Notes: a model not told the origin generated them from the sequence alone. 64,000 nucleotides of DNA from Faucicola osloensis_D (GCA_020041925.1 CP083409.1); one strand, 5' to 3'. Shown: positions 53,693-62,009, counted from the stretch's first letter. Program-made: numbers and translations.

Positions 53693-54484
53693 TTACGCAA
53701 TAAACGGAAACTCATCTTCAGGTAAAGCATCTCCTGTTGAGAGCTTGTCTATGTATTGAGGATATGGAGGTGATGTTCTTCCACCACGATTTACATACAC
53801 CGCTTCATCACCTAGCCAACGAAAAGACACGGCGCGTCGAGAATGTTGCTGAGACTTATTGCCAGGTGCACCATGTACAGTCGAATAATCAAATGCAACT
53901 GCATCACCTGGCTCTAAAGCCCAACCTACAATGTCGAACTCTTCCCGATGGTTATCAATATCAGGTAACATTTCTTCTTTACCGTCGCGTTGATCATAAT
54001 ATTCACCAGTGAAATTTAAGGGTCTAAAATATTTACCCCATTTGTGCGACCCTGCAACAAACTCAATCGACGATTCTCGTGCAACCGGATCAAGCGGAAT
54101 CCATAAACTTAAGGTTTGTTTAGCATCAACAGGGTAATAAGGTGCATCATGATGCCAAGGTGTCACTTTGGATGAACCTGCACCTTTGACTAAGACATGT
54201 TCATGAAACATGCGAACACTTTGCGATTGCATTAAGGCTTTTACGATATCACCAGCAGGGCTTTCTTTGACAAATTTTTGAAAAGCCTCGATGCGTTGCC
54301 AATTACAATAGTCTGCCCAAAAACGTCCTTGGGCTTGGCCTGGGGTGTAGTCTCGAAACCATTGTCCAGGATCTTGCTCGTTGACTCTAACGCCTTCTTC
54401 TAGCACATCCATCCAATCTTTAAACATACCACGTATGACAACAACACCATCTCGTTCAAAAATTTTTTGCTCTTCTTCTAACAT
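53693..54484 (-). CDS. Phytanoyl-CoA dioxygenase (PhyH) family protein
   Basis: 263 aa. Fe(II)/2-oxoglutarate-dependent oxygenase. The iron facial triad is in WHHDAPYY (HxD) and STVHGAPGN (distal His), and the 2-oxoglutarate-binding Arg lies in SRRAVSFRWLGD. SLWIPLDPV and EFVAGSHKWGKYF are family blocks. Relatives of this length occur in heterotrophic marine and soil bacteria, acting on amino acids, lipids or phosphonates; the substrate is unknown. It stands alone between the IS5-type transposase and an IS3-family element and was probably carried in with them. Confidence 0.85.
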   Translation of the reverse strand: MLEEEQKIFERDGVVVIRGMFKDWMDVLEEGVRVNEQDPGQWFRDYTPGQAQGRFWADYCNWQRIEAFQKFVKESPAGDIVKALMQSQSVRMFHEHVLVKGAGSSKVTPWHHDAPYYPVDAKQTLSLWIPLDPVARESSIEFVAGSHKWGKYFRPLNFTGEYYDQRDGKEEMLPDIDNHREEFDIVGWALEPGDAVAFDYSTVHGAPGNKSQQHSRRAVSFRWLGDEAVYVNRGGRTSPPYPQYIDKLSTGDALPEDEFPFIA

Positions 54485-54728
54485 TTATAGCACTCCTTAT
54501 TAATAAGTAAGAAAAAATCAATGCTTATCAAACTTAAAGTCTGATCTTGCAATTAATTATAGGAGTCAAAGTTCAAATTAGAAATAAGGAATTTAAGAAG
54601 TATTAGTTTGTTTTTTTGGAATCTAAGAACCTGTTCTAAGGTACTCCCCAATGTCTAGACCTGTAGTCGCATAATAAACCTAGACAGCCAATAAGAGATT
54701 ATAATACCCCGAATGGAGGGATAATCTC

Positions 54729-55004
54729 ATGACAAAAGTACGCAAAACCTACACACTCGCATTGAAACTAGAAATGATAAAACTCATAGAAGAACAAGGG
54801 CAAAAACCAAGTGATGTCACAACCCAATATGAAATAGCCGAATCCACACTCGAAAACTGGCTAACCTGTTATCGCAGAGAAAAACGAGGCAACCCCATAT
54901 CTAAGGGTAACGCCCTAATAGAAGAACAACGAGAAATTCAGCGACTAAAAAAAGAAGTAGCCAAGCTCAAACTAGAGCGAGACATCTTAAATGAGGAGGG
55001 ATAA
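54729..55004 (+). CDS. IS3-family OrfA (element A)
   Basis: 91 aa. An N-terminal HTH (LKLEMIKLIEEQGQKPSDVTTQYEIAESTLENW in two helices) followed by a leucine-zipper-like helix (IQRLKKEVAKLKLERDILNEE). It is the DNA-binding part of the IS3 transposase. The frame ends at TAA 55002-55004; orfB is in the same frame after a 48-bp linker, so joining would need readthrough or linker loss, not the usual -1 frameshift. Confidence 0.85.
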   Translation: MTKVRKTYTLALKLEMIKLIEEQGQKPSDVTTQYEIAESTLENWLTCYRREKRGNPISKGNALIEEQREIQRLKKEVAKLKLERDILNEEG

Positions 55005-55058
55005 GCGAAGCACTGCTTCGCCCCGACGCAAGGCGAGAGTTATCCTCGAGTGGGCATC
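54984..55058 (+). repeat. 75-bp block identical in both IS3 elements
   Basis: The segment from ATCTTAAATGAGG to GTGGGCATC equals 57606-57680 at all 75 positions, while flanking orfA and orfB differ strongly. It holds the orfA end, TAA, the REP-like hairpin and the start of orfB. A third open frame (54991-55098, 35 aa; 57613-57717, 34 aa) starts at ATGAGGAGGGATAAG inside it. Confidence 0.9.
55005..55037 (+). repeat. REP-like hairpin, copy 1
   Basis: GCGAAGCA-C-TGCTTCGC (55005-55021), a perfect 8-bp stem, followed by a tail containing CGACGCAAGGCGAG. It lies between orfA and orfB. Confidence 0.8.
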
Positions 55059-55958
55059 CGTTCTATTAGCAATAGACACACTCGGTTTTCACCGCTAATA
55101 GAGAAGCTAGCCAAAGCAATACCTAGAATCAGTAAAGTTAAACTATGTGAGCTGTTTGGCGTAGCAAGGAGTACTCACTATCTAGCAAAAAAGCCCAAAA
55201 TGCCCAGCCTTGAGCAAATCAATTTAACTCTCTGGGTAAAACAAGCCTTTGACCAGTCCTAAGGCTCGGCAGGGGCGAGAACGCTATCAGAGATCGTTAG
55301 TAAACAACATAATGTTAAAATCACTCGTTACAAAGCAAGCAAAATCATGGCGCAACAAGGCTTGGTCAGCCGTCAGCTTATTAGACATCGCTACAGCAAA
55401 GCTGACAAAGAACACGCCATTTGTGACAAACTACTGAAGCGAGAATTTAGCCCAACTGCTCCCAATCAAGTCTGGACAGGTGATGTGACTTACATGCGTA
55501 CTAAAACAGGGGGTTGTTATCTAGCAGTAGTAATTGACTTATTCTCTCGCAATATTATGGGATTTGCCATGAGTAATAGTCCTGACAGCCAATTAACTGC
55601 CCAAGCCCTTGAAATGGCTTATACGGTGCGTTTAGAGCCACAGAATGTATTATTTCATTCTGACTATACCAGTCGAGCATTTGCTGATGCGATTGCCCAG
55701 TGCAAAGGCATGAAACACAGCATGAGCCGTAGAGGTAATTGTTGGGATAAAGCACCTACCGAGCGATTCTTTAGCAGTTTTAAAACAGAATGGATGCCTA
55801 AACGTGGTTATGATTATTTGGCTCAAGTGAGAGTTGATGTGGCAAGTTATATTGTCGGTTATTACTGCCAAGTTAGACCACACAGCTGTAATGATTAATT
55901 AACACCAGTAGAGAAAGAAAGTCAGTTTTTTAATCAAAATATCTTAAAGGCTGTCTAA
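55050..55958 (+). pseudogene. IS3-family OrfB (element A), inactivated
   Basis: rve-type integrase core split by an in-frame TAA at 55260-55262 (AAA in copy B) and ended early by TAA at 55896-55898, with a 12-nt in-frame deletion relative to copy B (QDMH missing before YTSRAFADA). Readable blocks: KVKLCELFGVARSTHYLAKKP, WTGDVTYMRTKTGGCYLAVVIDLFSRNIMGFA, RRGNCWDKAPTERFFSSFKTE with the final Glu of the DDE triad. The changes show it no longer works. Confidence 0.85.
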
Positions 55959-55976
55959 TTAAACTTTACCACTACA

Positions 55977-56292
55977 ATTATCCGAGAGTGTTTTAAATGA
56001 GCATGTTATGGGTAAAATCAAACACTTTAAGATATTGTCTTGTCGTTATTTTAATCCCAGAAAACATTTTGGAGTAAGAGTCAATTTGATTTCTGCAATT
56101 TATAATTTCGAGCTACATTAGTTTGGAAAGAGGTCTATTAAAGAAATACTTACTATACTGAATAAATCAGTGGCAAATAATAATTAAGTAGGATTTACAA
56201 TATTAATGAATCGTTTTTTCAAAATTGCTTCTTAAAAGCTGGTTTTGTATAACTATCATCATAACCCATGCTCACTAAGGAGAAAATCTATC
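55977..56292. other. 316-bp spacer with a duplicated promoter block
   Basis: No gene. 56151-56264 is homologous to 61084-61192 (inverted), upstream of the second binding-protein gene. The rest is AT-rich with nothing recognisable. Confidence 0.6.
56151..56264 (+). promoter_or_regulatory. Promoter block of binding protein copy 1
   Basis: Shared with copy 2: -35 TTGCTT (56225-56230), 17-bp spacer, -10 TATAAC (56248-56253), followed by TATCATCATAA; further upstream AGGATTTACA and TTTTTTCAAAATTGCTT are also conserved. Confidence 0.7.
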
Positions 56293-57204
56293 ATGAAAGT
56301 CAAGGTAATAAAAAAATTTTCTGTTGCAAATTTATTTGCAGTTTGTTTAACCAGCACGATTCTAATAGGTTGTAGTCAATCCGGTGAGCAAACAAAAAAT
56401 GATAAAAGCGTAAAAAACAGTGAAACATCTTCAATAGTACCTGTCTCTCCAAATAGTCAGAATGCAACAACACTTACTATTGGTAGTGATATCACCTTTG
56501 CACCTTTTGAATATATGGAAAATAATCAGCCCAAAGGTTTCGACATTGATATCATGAATGCCATTTTAGCTGAAAATGGCATAAAACCAAATTACGTAGA
56601 TACACGTTTTTCAAATTTAATTCCAGGGCTCGATGGAAAAAAATTTGATGCTTTAATTTCTGGTTTATATATAACGCCAGAAAGGTTGCAAAAGGTTGAT
56701 ATGATTCCTTATTTTAAAACTTATGAAGCTCTTTTGGTGCGATCCGAGAGTAATTTCAAACCAAAAACTCGTGATGAATTATGCGGGAAATCTGTTTCAA
56801 CCACAAAAGGGGCTATATATGTATTGCAACTACAGAAATTCTCGAAAGAAAGCTGTGAGTCTAAAGGTAAACCTGCGATTAATATTAAGGAATTCGAGAC
56901 ATCACCTCAGGCAATTCAAGCTTTATTATCCAGTGCTGTAGATGCTCAATATGATGATATAGGAGTTGCTAAAGAAGCAGTTAAAAAATTAAACAATAGA
57001 ATAATAATTTCGAGTACAGATAAGTTTATTTCAATTCTCGGTGGTATTGCAGTTAGAAAAGGAGATACCGAAAACTATAATAAAATCAAAGATGGTTTGA
57101 CAAAAATCAAAACATCAGGCAAATATGACCAATTGTTAAAAAACTATGATTTCGTTGCACCTACCGAAGAAGAAGAAAGCAAAGTAGCAATTAGTAAATC
57201 CTGA
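56293..57204 (+). CDS. Amino-acid-type ABC substrate-binding lipoprotein, copy 1
   Basis: 303 aa from ATG 56293 (ACTAAGGAG upstream; a longer frame to 56245 lacks a site). A lipoprotein signal ends LIGC near residue 27, then a Lys/Asn/Ser linker. The family-3 solute-binding fold shows TIGSDITFAPFEYMENNQPKGFDIDIMNAI in pieces, DGKKFDALISGLYITPERLQKVDM, and an internal Cys pair (DELCGKSV and ESCESKG). It is closely similar to the protein at 60045-60959 along the whole length. It has its own promoter and terminator and no transporter genes next to it. Confidence 0.88.
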   Translation: MKVKVIKKFSVANLFAVCLTSTILIGCSQSGEQTKNDKSVKNSETSSIVPVSPNSQNATTLTIGSDITFAPFEYMENNQPKGFDIDIMNAILAENGIKPNYVDTRFSNLIPGLDGKKFDALISGLYITPERLQKVDMIPYFKTYEALLVRSESNFKPKTRDELCGKSVSTTKGAIYVLQLQKFSKESCESKGKPAINIKEFETSPQAIQALLSSAVDAQYDDIGVAKEAVKKLNNRIIISSTDKFISILGGIAVRKGDTENYNKIKDGLTKIKTSGKYDQLLKNYDFVAPTEEEESKVAISKS

Positions 57205-57232
57205 ACTTCATACAATAGTATATAATCACTTT

Positions 57233-57266
57233 AAAAGGCCCATATGTTTTGAAAATGGGCTTTTTT
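57233..57266 (+). terminator. Terminator of binding protein copy 1
   Basis: Stem GCCCAT (57238-57243)/ATGGGC (57255-57260) extended by A/T flanks with a T tract to 57266. Confidence 0.75.
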
Positions 57267-57367
57267 GTTAGAGCAGGAAAATAAAAGGCCGTGGTATAAA
57301 AAGTGAATAGCCACCGATTTTGTAGACACCTTAAAGTTAGATAAAATGGCTAACTTATGAGGTGAAT

Positions 57368-57626
57368 ATGAGCGGTAAACCATACCTTGAAGAATTCAAA
57401 ATCGAAGCAGTTAAACAAGTCACAGAGAAAGGCTATAGCGTAGCAGAAGTAGCTACACGTTTAGTCATGACCACCCATAACCTTTATGTATGCTTAGGTA
57501 AAAAGGTACGATCAGGGACAGTCCAAGCCAACCAAAGACAAGGATTCAAGTGTCGAACTTGCTAGGCTAAAAAAAGAGCTGCAACGGGTTACTGAAGAAA
57601 GGGATATCTTAAATGAGGAGGGATAA
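57368..57626 (+). pseudogene. IS3-family OrfA (element B), frameshifted
   Basis: HTH start YLEEFKIEAVKQVTEKGYSVAEVATRL then one extra base at about 57508-57516 (GGTAAAAAGGTACGATCAG against GGTAAAAAGTACGATCAG expected) shifts the frame. Read across, the second half continues DSSVELARLKKELQRVTEERDILNEEG to TAA 57624-57626. Inactive as it stands. Confidence 0.8.
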
Positions 57627-57680
57627 GCGAAGCACTGCTTCGCCCCGACGCAAGGCGAGAGTTATCCTCGAGTGGGCATC
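57606..57680 (+). repeat. 75-bp block identical to 54984-55058
   Basis: See the matching block in element A. All 75 bases agree, including the hairpin and the orfA stop to orfB start spacing of 48 bp. Confidence 0.9.
57627..57659 (+). repeat. REP-like hairpin, copy 2
   Basis: Same 33 bp as copy 1, directly behind the orfA TAA in element B. Confidence 0.8.
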
Positions 57681-58387
57681 AACTCTATTAGCACAAGACA
57701 GTCTCGGATTTCGTTAATAGAGCAAACCGCCAAATCTGAACCCAAAATCAGCAAAGTAAGACTGTGTCAGTTATTTAATATACCAAGGAGCACCCATTAC
57801 GCTCTAAAAAAACCCAAACTACCCAGCTTAGAACAAATAAATCTAAGGACTTGGGTAAAACAAGCTTTCGATACCTCTAAAAGCTCAGCAGGGGCACGAA
57901 ATATCGCCATGATAGTCAGCCAGCAACACGGCATTACGTTATCTCGTTACAAAGCTCGTAAAATTATGAATGAGCAAGGACTAGTGAGTCGTCAACGAAC
58001 TAGAGATCGTTACAAACACGCTGAGAAGCGACACAGTATTCATGATAACGTGCTTAACCGTGAATTTGCCCCAACGGCTCCAAATCAAGTCTGGACAGGC
58101 GATGTCATCTATATTCGTACTAAAGCGGGATTCTGTTATTTAGCGGTAGTAATTGATCTATTCTCTCGCAATATCGTGGGATTTACGATGAGTGATAGTC
58201 CTGATAGCAGATTGACTGTAGAAGCCCTTAAAATGGCTTATACCGTTCGGCTAAGTCCACAAAATGTGTTGTTTCATTCAGACCAAGATATGCACTATAC
58301 CAGCCGAGCATTTGCTGATGCGATTACACAGTGTAAAGGCATAAAACATAATATGAGTCGCCGTGGAAAATCACTGCGGGCATAGCG

Positions 58388-58420
58388 CTTGTCTTGCGTC
58401 GCTGCAAAGCAGTGCTTTGC
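58388..58420 (-). repeat. REP-like hairpin, copy 3 (inverted)
   Basis: Reverse complement GCAAAGCA-C-TGCTTTGC plus a tail with CGACGCAAG. 27 of 33 positions match copy 1. The two stem differences are a paired G-C to A-T change, so base pairing is kept. It sits inside the broken orfB of element B. Confidence 0.75.
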
Positions 58421-58484
58421 TAATTGCTCCTCAGGGATAATGCTCCAACTGAGCGGTTCTTTAGGAGCTTTAAAACAAAATGGT

Positions 58485-58509
58485 GAGAAGCACTGCTTCG
58501 CAAGGCGAG
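58485..58509 (+). repeat. REP-like hairpin, copy 4 (partial)
   Basis: GAGAAGCACTGCTTCGC followed directly by AAGGCGAG; the CCCGACGC part of the tail is missing. It interrupts orfB of element B between ...AAAATGG and TACCG.... Confidence 0.7.
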
Positions 58510-58650
58510 CAATAGCGAAGTACCGAAAAATGGTTACGATGATTTAGCTCAAGCAAGAGTTGATGTAGCAAGTTATATCTTAGGTTATTACTGTCAATTT
58601 AGACCACATGCTTTTAATAATTACTTGACGCCCGTTAAGAAAGAAAATCA

Positions 58651-58658
58651 GTTCTTTA
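58651..58658. repeat. 8-bp target duplication, left
   Basis: GTTCTTTA, repeated at 59949-59956 on the other side of the IS256-family element. Confidence 0.85.
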
Positions 58659-59948
58659 GAGGGCGTTCAAAACTCTGTGTCAAGTGAATTAAAGATTAAT
58701 CATATCATCTAATCGACCAGGGAAATGGATAGACAACTGCATCATTGTTTGCCCCCAATTATTAATTGGCATTGTCCATTTCTCTGACGCATTTAACATA
58801 CCAACATACAGTAATTTAAGCAAGCTAGTTTCATTTGGGAACGCTCCCTTAGTCTTGGTCAACTTACGAAATTGGCGATGAACCGCTTCAACCGCATTGG
58901 TCGTATAAATGGGTTTTCTAACCGCTTCGGGGTACTTGAAATAGGCACTGAGCAAATGCCACTTATCTCGCCAAGAAGCAATCACCGCAGGGTACTTACT
59001 GCCCCATAGCCTATCGAGCTCATCAAGTGCTAACTCAGCAGATTCTTTATTCACAGCTTTGTACACAGGCTTTAAATCCCGCATAAAGGCTTTTTGGTCA
59101 CGACTTGCCACATAACGAATACTGTTACGGATTTGATGAATCACACACAATTGCACCTCAGTATTAGGGAATATGGCTTGAATGGCTTCAGGGAAACCTT
59201 TTAAGCCATCAACACAGGCAATCAGAATATCCTGTACGCCACGATTGTGTAAATCAGTGAGTACCGATAGCCAGTAGTTCGCTCCCTCGCTTTCAGAGCA
59301 GTATAGCCCAATAAGTTCTTTACGACCTTCAGTATTGAGTGCTAACAGCGTGTAAACAGCTTTATTAACATAGCGTCCTTCGTCTTTAACCTTGTAGTGG
59401 ATGGCATCGAGCCAGACAAACGGATAAACGCTATCGAGTGGTCTTGATTGCCAGGCTTTAAGCTGTGGGATAAGACTATCAGTAATATTGCTAATGGTGG
59501 CTTCTGAGACTTCTAGCTGATACATCTCGGTAATGTGGTCTTTGATGGCGGTATAGCTCATGCCATGCGAGAACAGCGATAGGATGCGGTTGTCAATTTC
59601 AGGGGTGAGCTTAGTCTGATGCTTTTTAACCAAGACAGGTTCAAATTCGCCATTGCGGTCACGTGGTGTTTCAAGCTCAAAGCTGCCAACGGCTGATTTG
59701 ACGGTCTTTTTGCTGTAGCCGTTACGGCGATTGTTACTTGGGTTTTGCTCAAGGTGGCTGTCTATCTCAGCCGATAGTGCCGCTTCGGTGAGTTGCTTTA
59801 TGAGCGGGGCAAGGACACCATCACTGCCTGTGATGGGTTTACCAGATTGAATAGCTTTTAAGGCTTCGTTAAAGTCAAAGTTTTGCATGGTGTCATTCCT
59901 TCTATTGTGAATAGTTTAGTGAAATGACACAGTTTTTTGAACACTACC
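58659..59948 (-). mobile_element. IS256-family insertion sequence, intact
   Basis: 1290 bp. Left end GAGGGCGTTCAAAACTCTGTGTCA and inverted right end GGTAGTGTTCAAAAAACTGTGTCA match at about 18 of 24 positions. It is flanked by the 8-bp direct repeat GTTCTTTA, the size expected for IS256. It lies in the 3' part of element B, so it arrived later. Confidence 0.9.
58689..59888 (-). CDS. IS256-family (mutator-type) transposase
   Basis: 399 aa, intact. Blocks: PLIKQLTEAALSAEIDSHL, NRRNGYSKKTVKS, ETPRDRNGEFEPVLV, and the DDE residues in FVWLDAIHYKVKDEG, ACVDGLKGFPEAI, and NAVEAVHRQFRKLTKTKGAFPNE. The catalytic set and full length suggest the element is still active. Confidence 0.95.
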   Translation of the reverse strand: MQNFDFNEALKAIQSGKPITGSDGVLAPLIKQLTEAALSAEIDSHLEQNPSNNRRNGYSKKTVKSAVGSFELETPRDRNGEFEPVLVKKHQTKLTPEIDNRILSLFSHGMSYTAIKDHITEMYQLEVSEATISNITDSLIPQLKAWQSRPLDSVYPFVWLDAIHYKVKDEGRYVNKAVYTLLALNTEGRKELIGLYCSESEGANYWLSVLTDLHNRGVQDILIACVDGLKGFPEAIQAIFPNTEVQLCVIHQIRNSIRYVASRDQKAFMRDLKPVYKAVNKESAELALDELDRLWGSKYPAVIASWRDKWHLLSAYFKYPEAVRKPIYTTNAVEAVHRQFRKLTKTKGAFPNETSLLKLLYVGMLNASEKWTMPINNWGQTMMQLSIHFPGRLDDMINL

Positions 59949-59956
59949 GTTCTTTA
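59949..59956. repeat. 8-bp target duplication, right
   Basis: GTTCTTTA, pair of 58651-58658. Confidence 0.85.
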
Positions 59957-60044
59957 ATCAAAATCTCTTAAAGACTGTCTAAAATTAGTTGACCACTACA
60001 GTTTTTTAATATTCTTGATATTCTTGTCATACAAATGTTAAAGC

Positions 60045-60959
60045 TTAAGGTTTGCCAATTGCAGCCTTGTTTTCCTCATCAGTTGGGGCAACCAAATCAT
60101 ATTGTTTCATTAATTGATCATATTTACCCGACGCTTTAATTTTGGACAAACCTTCATTAATTTTATTGTAAGTCTCAGTATCACCTTTTCTGACAGCGAT
60201 GCCACCAAGAATCGGTATGAACTTATCTGTACTTGAAATCATCACTCGATTATTGAGTTTTTTGACCGCTTCTTTGGCGACCCCTACATCGTCATACTGG
60301 GCATCAACTGCACTCGATAATAACGCCTGTATAGCTTGCGGTGACGTTTCGAATTCTTTGATAGTAATGGCAGGTTTTCCTTTGGACTCACAGCTCTCTT
60401 TGGAAAACTGTTGAATTTGCAATGGGTAAATGGCACCTTTTTGGGTAGCCACCGATTTGCCACACAGCTCATCACGTGTCTTCGGTTTAAAATCCCCCTC
60501 TGTCCTTACTAATAGCGCTTCATATGTTTTAAAGTAAGGGATCATATCGACTTTTTGCAGTCTTTCAGGCGTAATATATAAACCAGAAATAATCGCATCA
60601 AACTTTTTACCATCTAGACCTGGAATTAGATTTGAAAAGCGAGTATCTATATAATTTGGTTTTGTACCATTCTCAGCTAGAATCGCATCCATGATATCAA
60701 TATCAAAACCTTTAGGTTGATTATTTTCCATATATTCAAACGGTGGAAAGGTAATATCACTACCCACCATCATTGTGACTTCATTTGCACCATTTGCTTG
60801 TGTAACAGATACAGGGGTAGATGACTCAGAGTTATTTGCTGCACTATTGTCAGTTTTTGTTTGCTCCGCAGATTTGCTACAACCTATTAATGATGTACTA
60901 ACTAAACATATTGCCAATAATTTTCTACCAGAAAAATTTTTCATCGCTGTTATTTTCAT
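60045..60959 (-). CDS. Amino-acid-type ABC substrate-binding lipoprotein, copy 2
   Basis: 304 aa. Lipoprotein signal ending SLIGC near residue 27. It is a family-3 solute-binding protein, nearly colinear with copy 1: SDITFPPFEYMENNQPKGFDIDI, DGKKFDAIISGLYITPERLQKVDM, DELCGKSVATQKGAIYPL, and SSAVDAQYDDVGVAKEAVKKLNN in pieces. AAGGAGACAGTTTGTC precedes the ATG. The nearest transporter is the permease-ATPase fusion at 63 kb on the same strand, its likely partner. Divergent from the class II aldolase gene. Confidence 0.9.
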   Translation of the reverse strand: MKITAMKNFSGRKLLAICLVSTSLIGCSKSAEQTKTDNSAANNSESSTPVSVTQANGANEVTMMVGSDITFPPFEYMENNQPKGFDIDIMDAILAENGTKPNYIDTRFSNLIPGLDGKKFDAIISGLYITPERLQKVDMIPYFKTYEALLVRTEGDFKPKTRDELCGKSVATQKGAIYPLQIQQFSKESCESKGKPAITIKEFETSPQAIQALLSSAVDAQYDDVGVAKEAVKKLNNRVMISSTDKFIPILGGIAVRKGDTETYNKINEGLSKIKASGKYDQLMKQYDLVAPTDEENKAAIGKP

Positions 60960-61083
60960 GACAAACTGTCTCCTTTAATAAAATGATATAGTGAAAACAT
61001 ATTAAATTAAGTTTTCATATTCGTAGGTAACGTATTCGCTAACGCATGCTATGATTTGATGATTAGCTATAAGTAATGACTAT

Positions 61084-61192
61084 GATGATAGTTATACAAA
61101 AAAACTGAGCTGTAAGCAATTTTGAAAAAATGATTCACTGCTACTGTAAATCCTATTTAATTATCGTCATTTATTCCTAGTTTATTCGCTAT
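61084..61192 (-). promoter_or_regulatory. Promoter block of binding protein copy 2
   Basis: On the minus strand: -35 TTGCTT (complement of 61114-61119), 17-bp spacer, -10 TATAAC (complement of 61091-61096), then TATCATCATA. The same layout and upstream blocks as at 56151-56264, so the duplication included the control region. Confidence 0.7.
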
Positions 61193-61233
61193 AGTAATAA
61201 TTCCTTTATCTAAATCTTGATAGGAGTAAACGT

Positions 61234-61983
61234 ATGAATTCATTAAACAATACCTTGTTAATTGATGAGCAACAATCCCGCATCAATCTTGCTGCCTGTT
61301 TTCGTTGGTTTGCTAGACTCAATATGCATGAAGCAGTGGCTAATCATTTTAGTGCCTCTGTGTCTGCTGATGGCAAAAAATTCTTAATCAACCCAAAATG
61401 GCAACATTTTTCTACCATCAAAGCTAGTGATTTGATTCTTTTAGACGCCGACGATCCAAGTGAAGAGTTAATGGAAAAAATCGACCCAACGGCGTGGGCA
61501 ATTCATGGTCGGATACATAAGCTACGCCCTGATATCAAATGTGTGTTGCATCTTCATCCCATCTATGCAACAGCGATATCGACGCTAAAAGACCCAACTA
61601 TTAAACCGATTGATCAAAATACTGCACGTTACTTTAATCGAGTATCGTATGATATGTGCTATCAAGGTATGGCAGACTCTTTGGCAGAGGGTGAGCGGTT
61701 AGCAAATTTATTGGGTCAACATACTCGGTTAATGATGGGGAATCATGGTGTTTTAATTGGTTCTCATAGCATTGGCGTTGCCTTTGATGATATGTATACC
61801 ATTGAACGTGCTTGCCAAATTTTGGCAACAGCCTATTCAACTAACCAGCCCTTGAATATTTTGGCTGAAAAAACAGCTGAGAAAACAGCTAAAGATTGGG
61901 AGTCAATTGAAGATTTCAGCGAAGCCCATTTCGAAGATGCTAAAAAACAATTGCTGATACAAGAGCCTGAATTCGCTAAATAA
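61234..61983 (+). CDS. Class II aldolase/adducin family protein
   Basis: 249 aa. A zinc-dependent aldolase/epimerase-like fold. The metal His pair is in CVLHLHPIYATAIS and a further His in MMGNHGVLIGSHS; HGRIHKLRPDI is the substrate-side block. It may act as aldolase, epimerase or decarboxylase on a hydroxy-acid; the substrate is not evident. GATAGGAGTAAACGT precedes the ATG. Divergent from binding protein copy 2 and convergent with the hydroxyacid dehydrogenase. Confidence 0.85.
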   Translation: MNSLNNTLLIDEQQSRINLAACFRWFARLNMHEAVANHFSASVSADGKKFLINPKWQHFSTIKASDLILLDADDPSEELMEKIDPTAWAIHGRIHKLRPDIKCVLHLHPIYATAISTLKDPTIKPIDQNTARYFNRVSYDMCYQGMADSLAEGERLANLLGQHTRLMMGNHGVLIGSHSIGVAFDDMYTIERACQILATAYSTNQPLNILAEKTAEKTAKDWESIEDFSEAHFEDAKKQLLIQEPEFAK

Positions 61984-62009
61984 CTTAAACACAGTTAATA
62001 TTTCAACAT

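Larger units (their letters stand above)
54662..55976 (+). mobile_element. IS3-family element A (decayed)
   Basis: 1315 bp. The left end TGTAGTCGCATAATAAACC... and the right end (inverted TGTAGTGGTAAAG...) share a TGTAG terminus and a TAGACAGCC block, typical IS3 imperfect inverted repeats. No target duplication was seen. It carries an intact orfA, a 48-bp linker and an orfB with nonsense and deletion changes. A hairpin GAGATTAT/ATAATCTC (54695-54702, 54721-54728) wraps the orfA ribosome binding site, as often seen to block outside transcripts. Confidence 0.8.
57672..58650 (+). pseudogene. IS3-family OrfB (element B), broken by REP-like insertions
   Basis: The first 237 codons are intact (KVRLCQLFNIPRSTHYALKKP, WTGDVIYIRTKAGFCYLAVVIDLFSRNIVGF, HSDQDMHYTSRAFADA) until a premature stop at 58383-58385. 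The rest is readable only in pieces: APTEW-like block PTERFFRSFKTKW at about 58445-58483, then PKNGYDDLAQARVDVASYILGYY from about 58528. The two interruptions carry REP-like copies 3 and 4. The final codons lie beyond the nested IS256-family element. Confidence 0.8.
57321..60000 (+). mobile_element. IS3-family element B, interrupted by an IS256-family element
   Basis: The right end at 60000 is TGTAGTGGTCAACTAATTTTAGACAGTC in reverse complement, a typical IS3 terminus. The left end is placed at TGTAG (57321), with weaker matching, so the left boundary is uncertain by a few bases. It contains orfA with a one-base insertion, the 48-bp linker, an orfB broken by two REP-like insertions, and the nested IS256-family element at 58659-59948. 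Confidence 0.7.
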
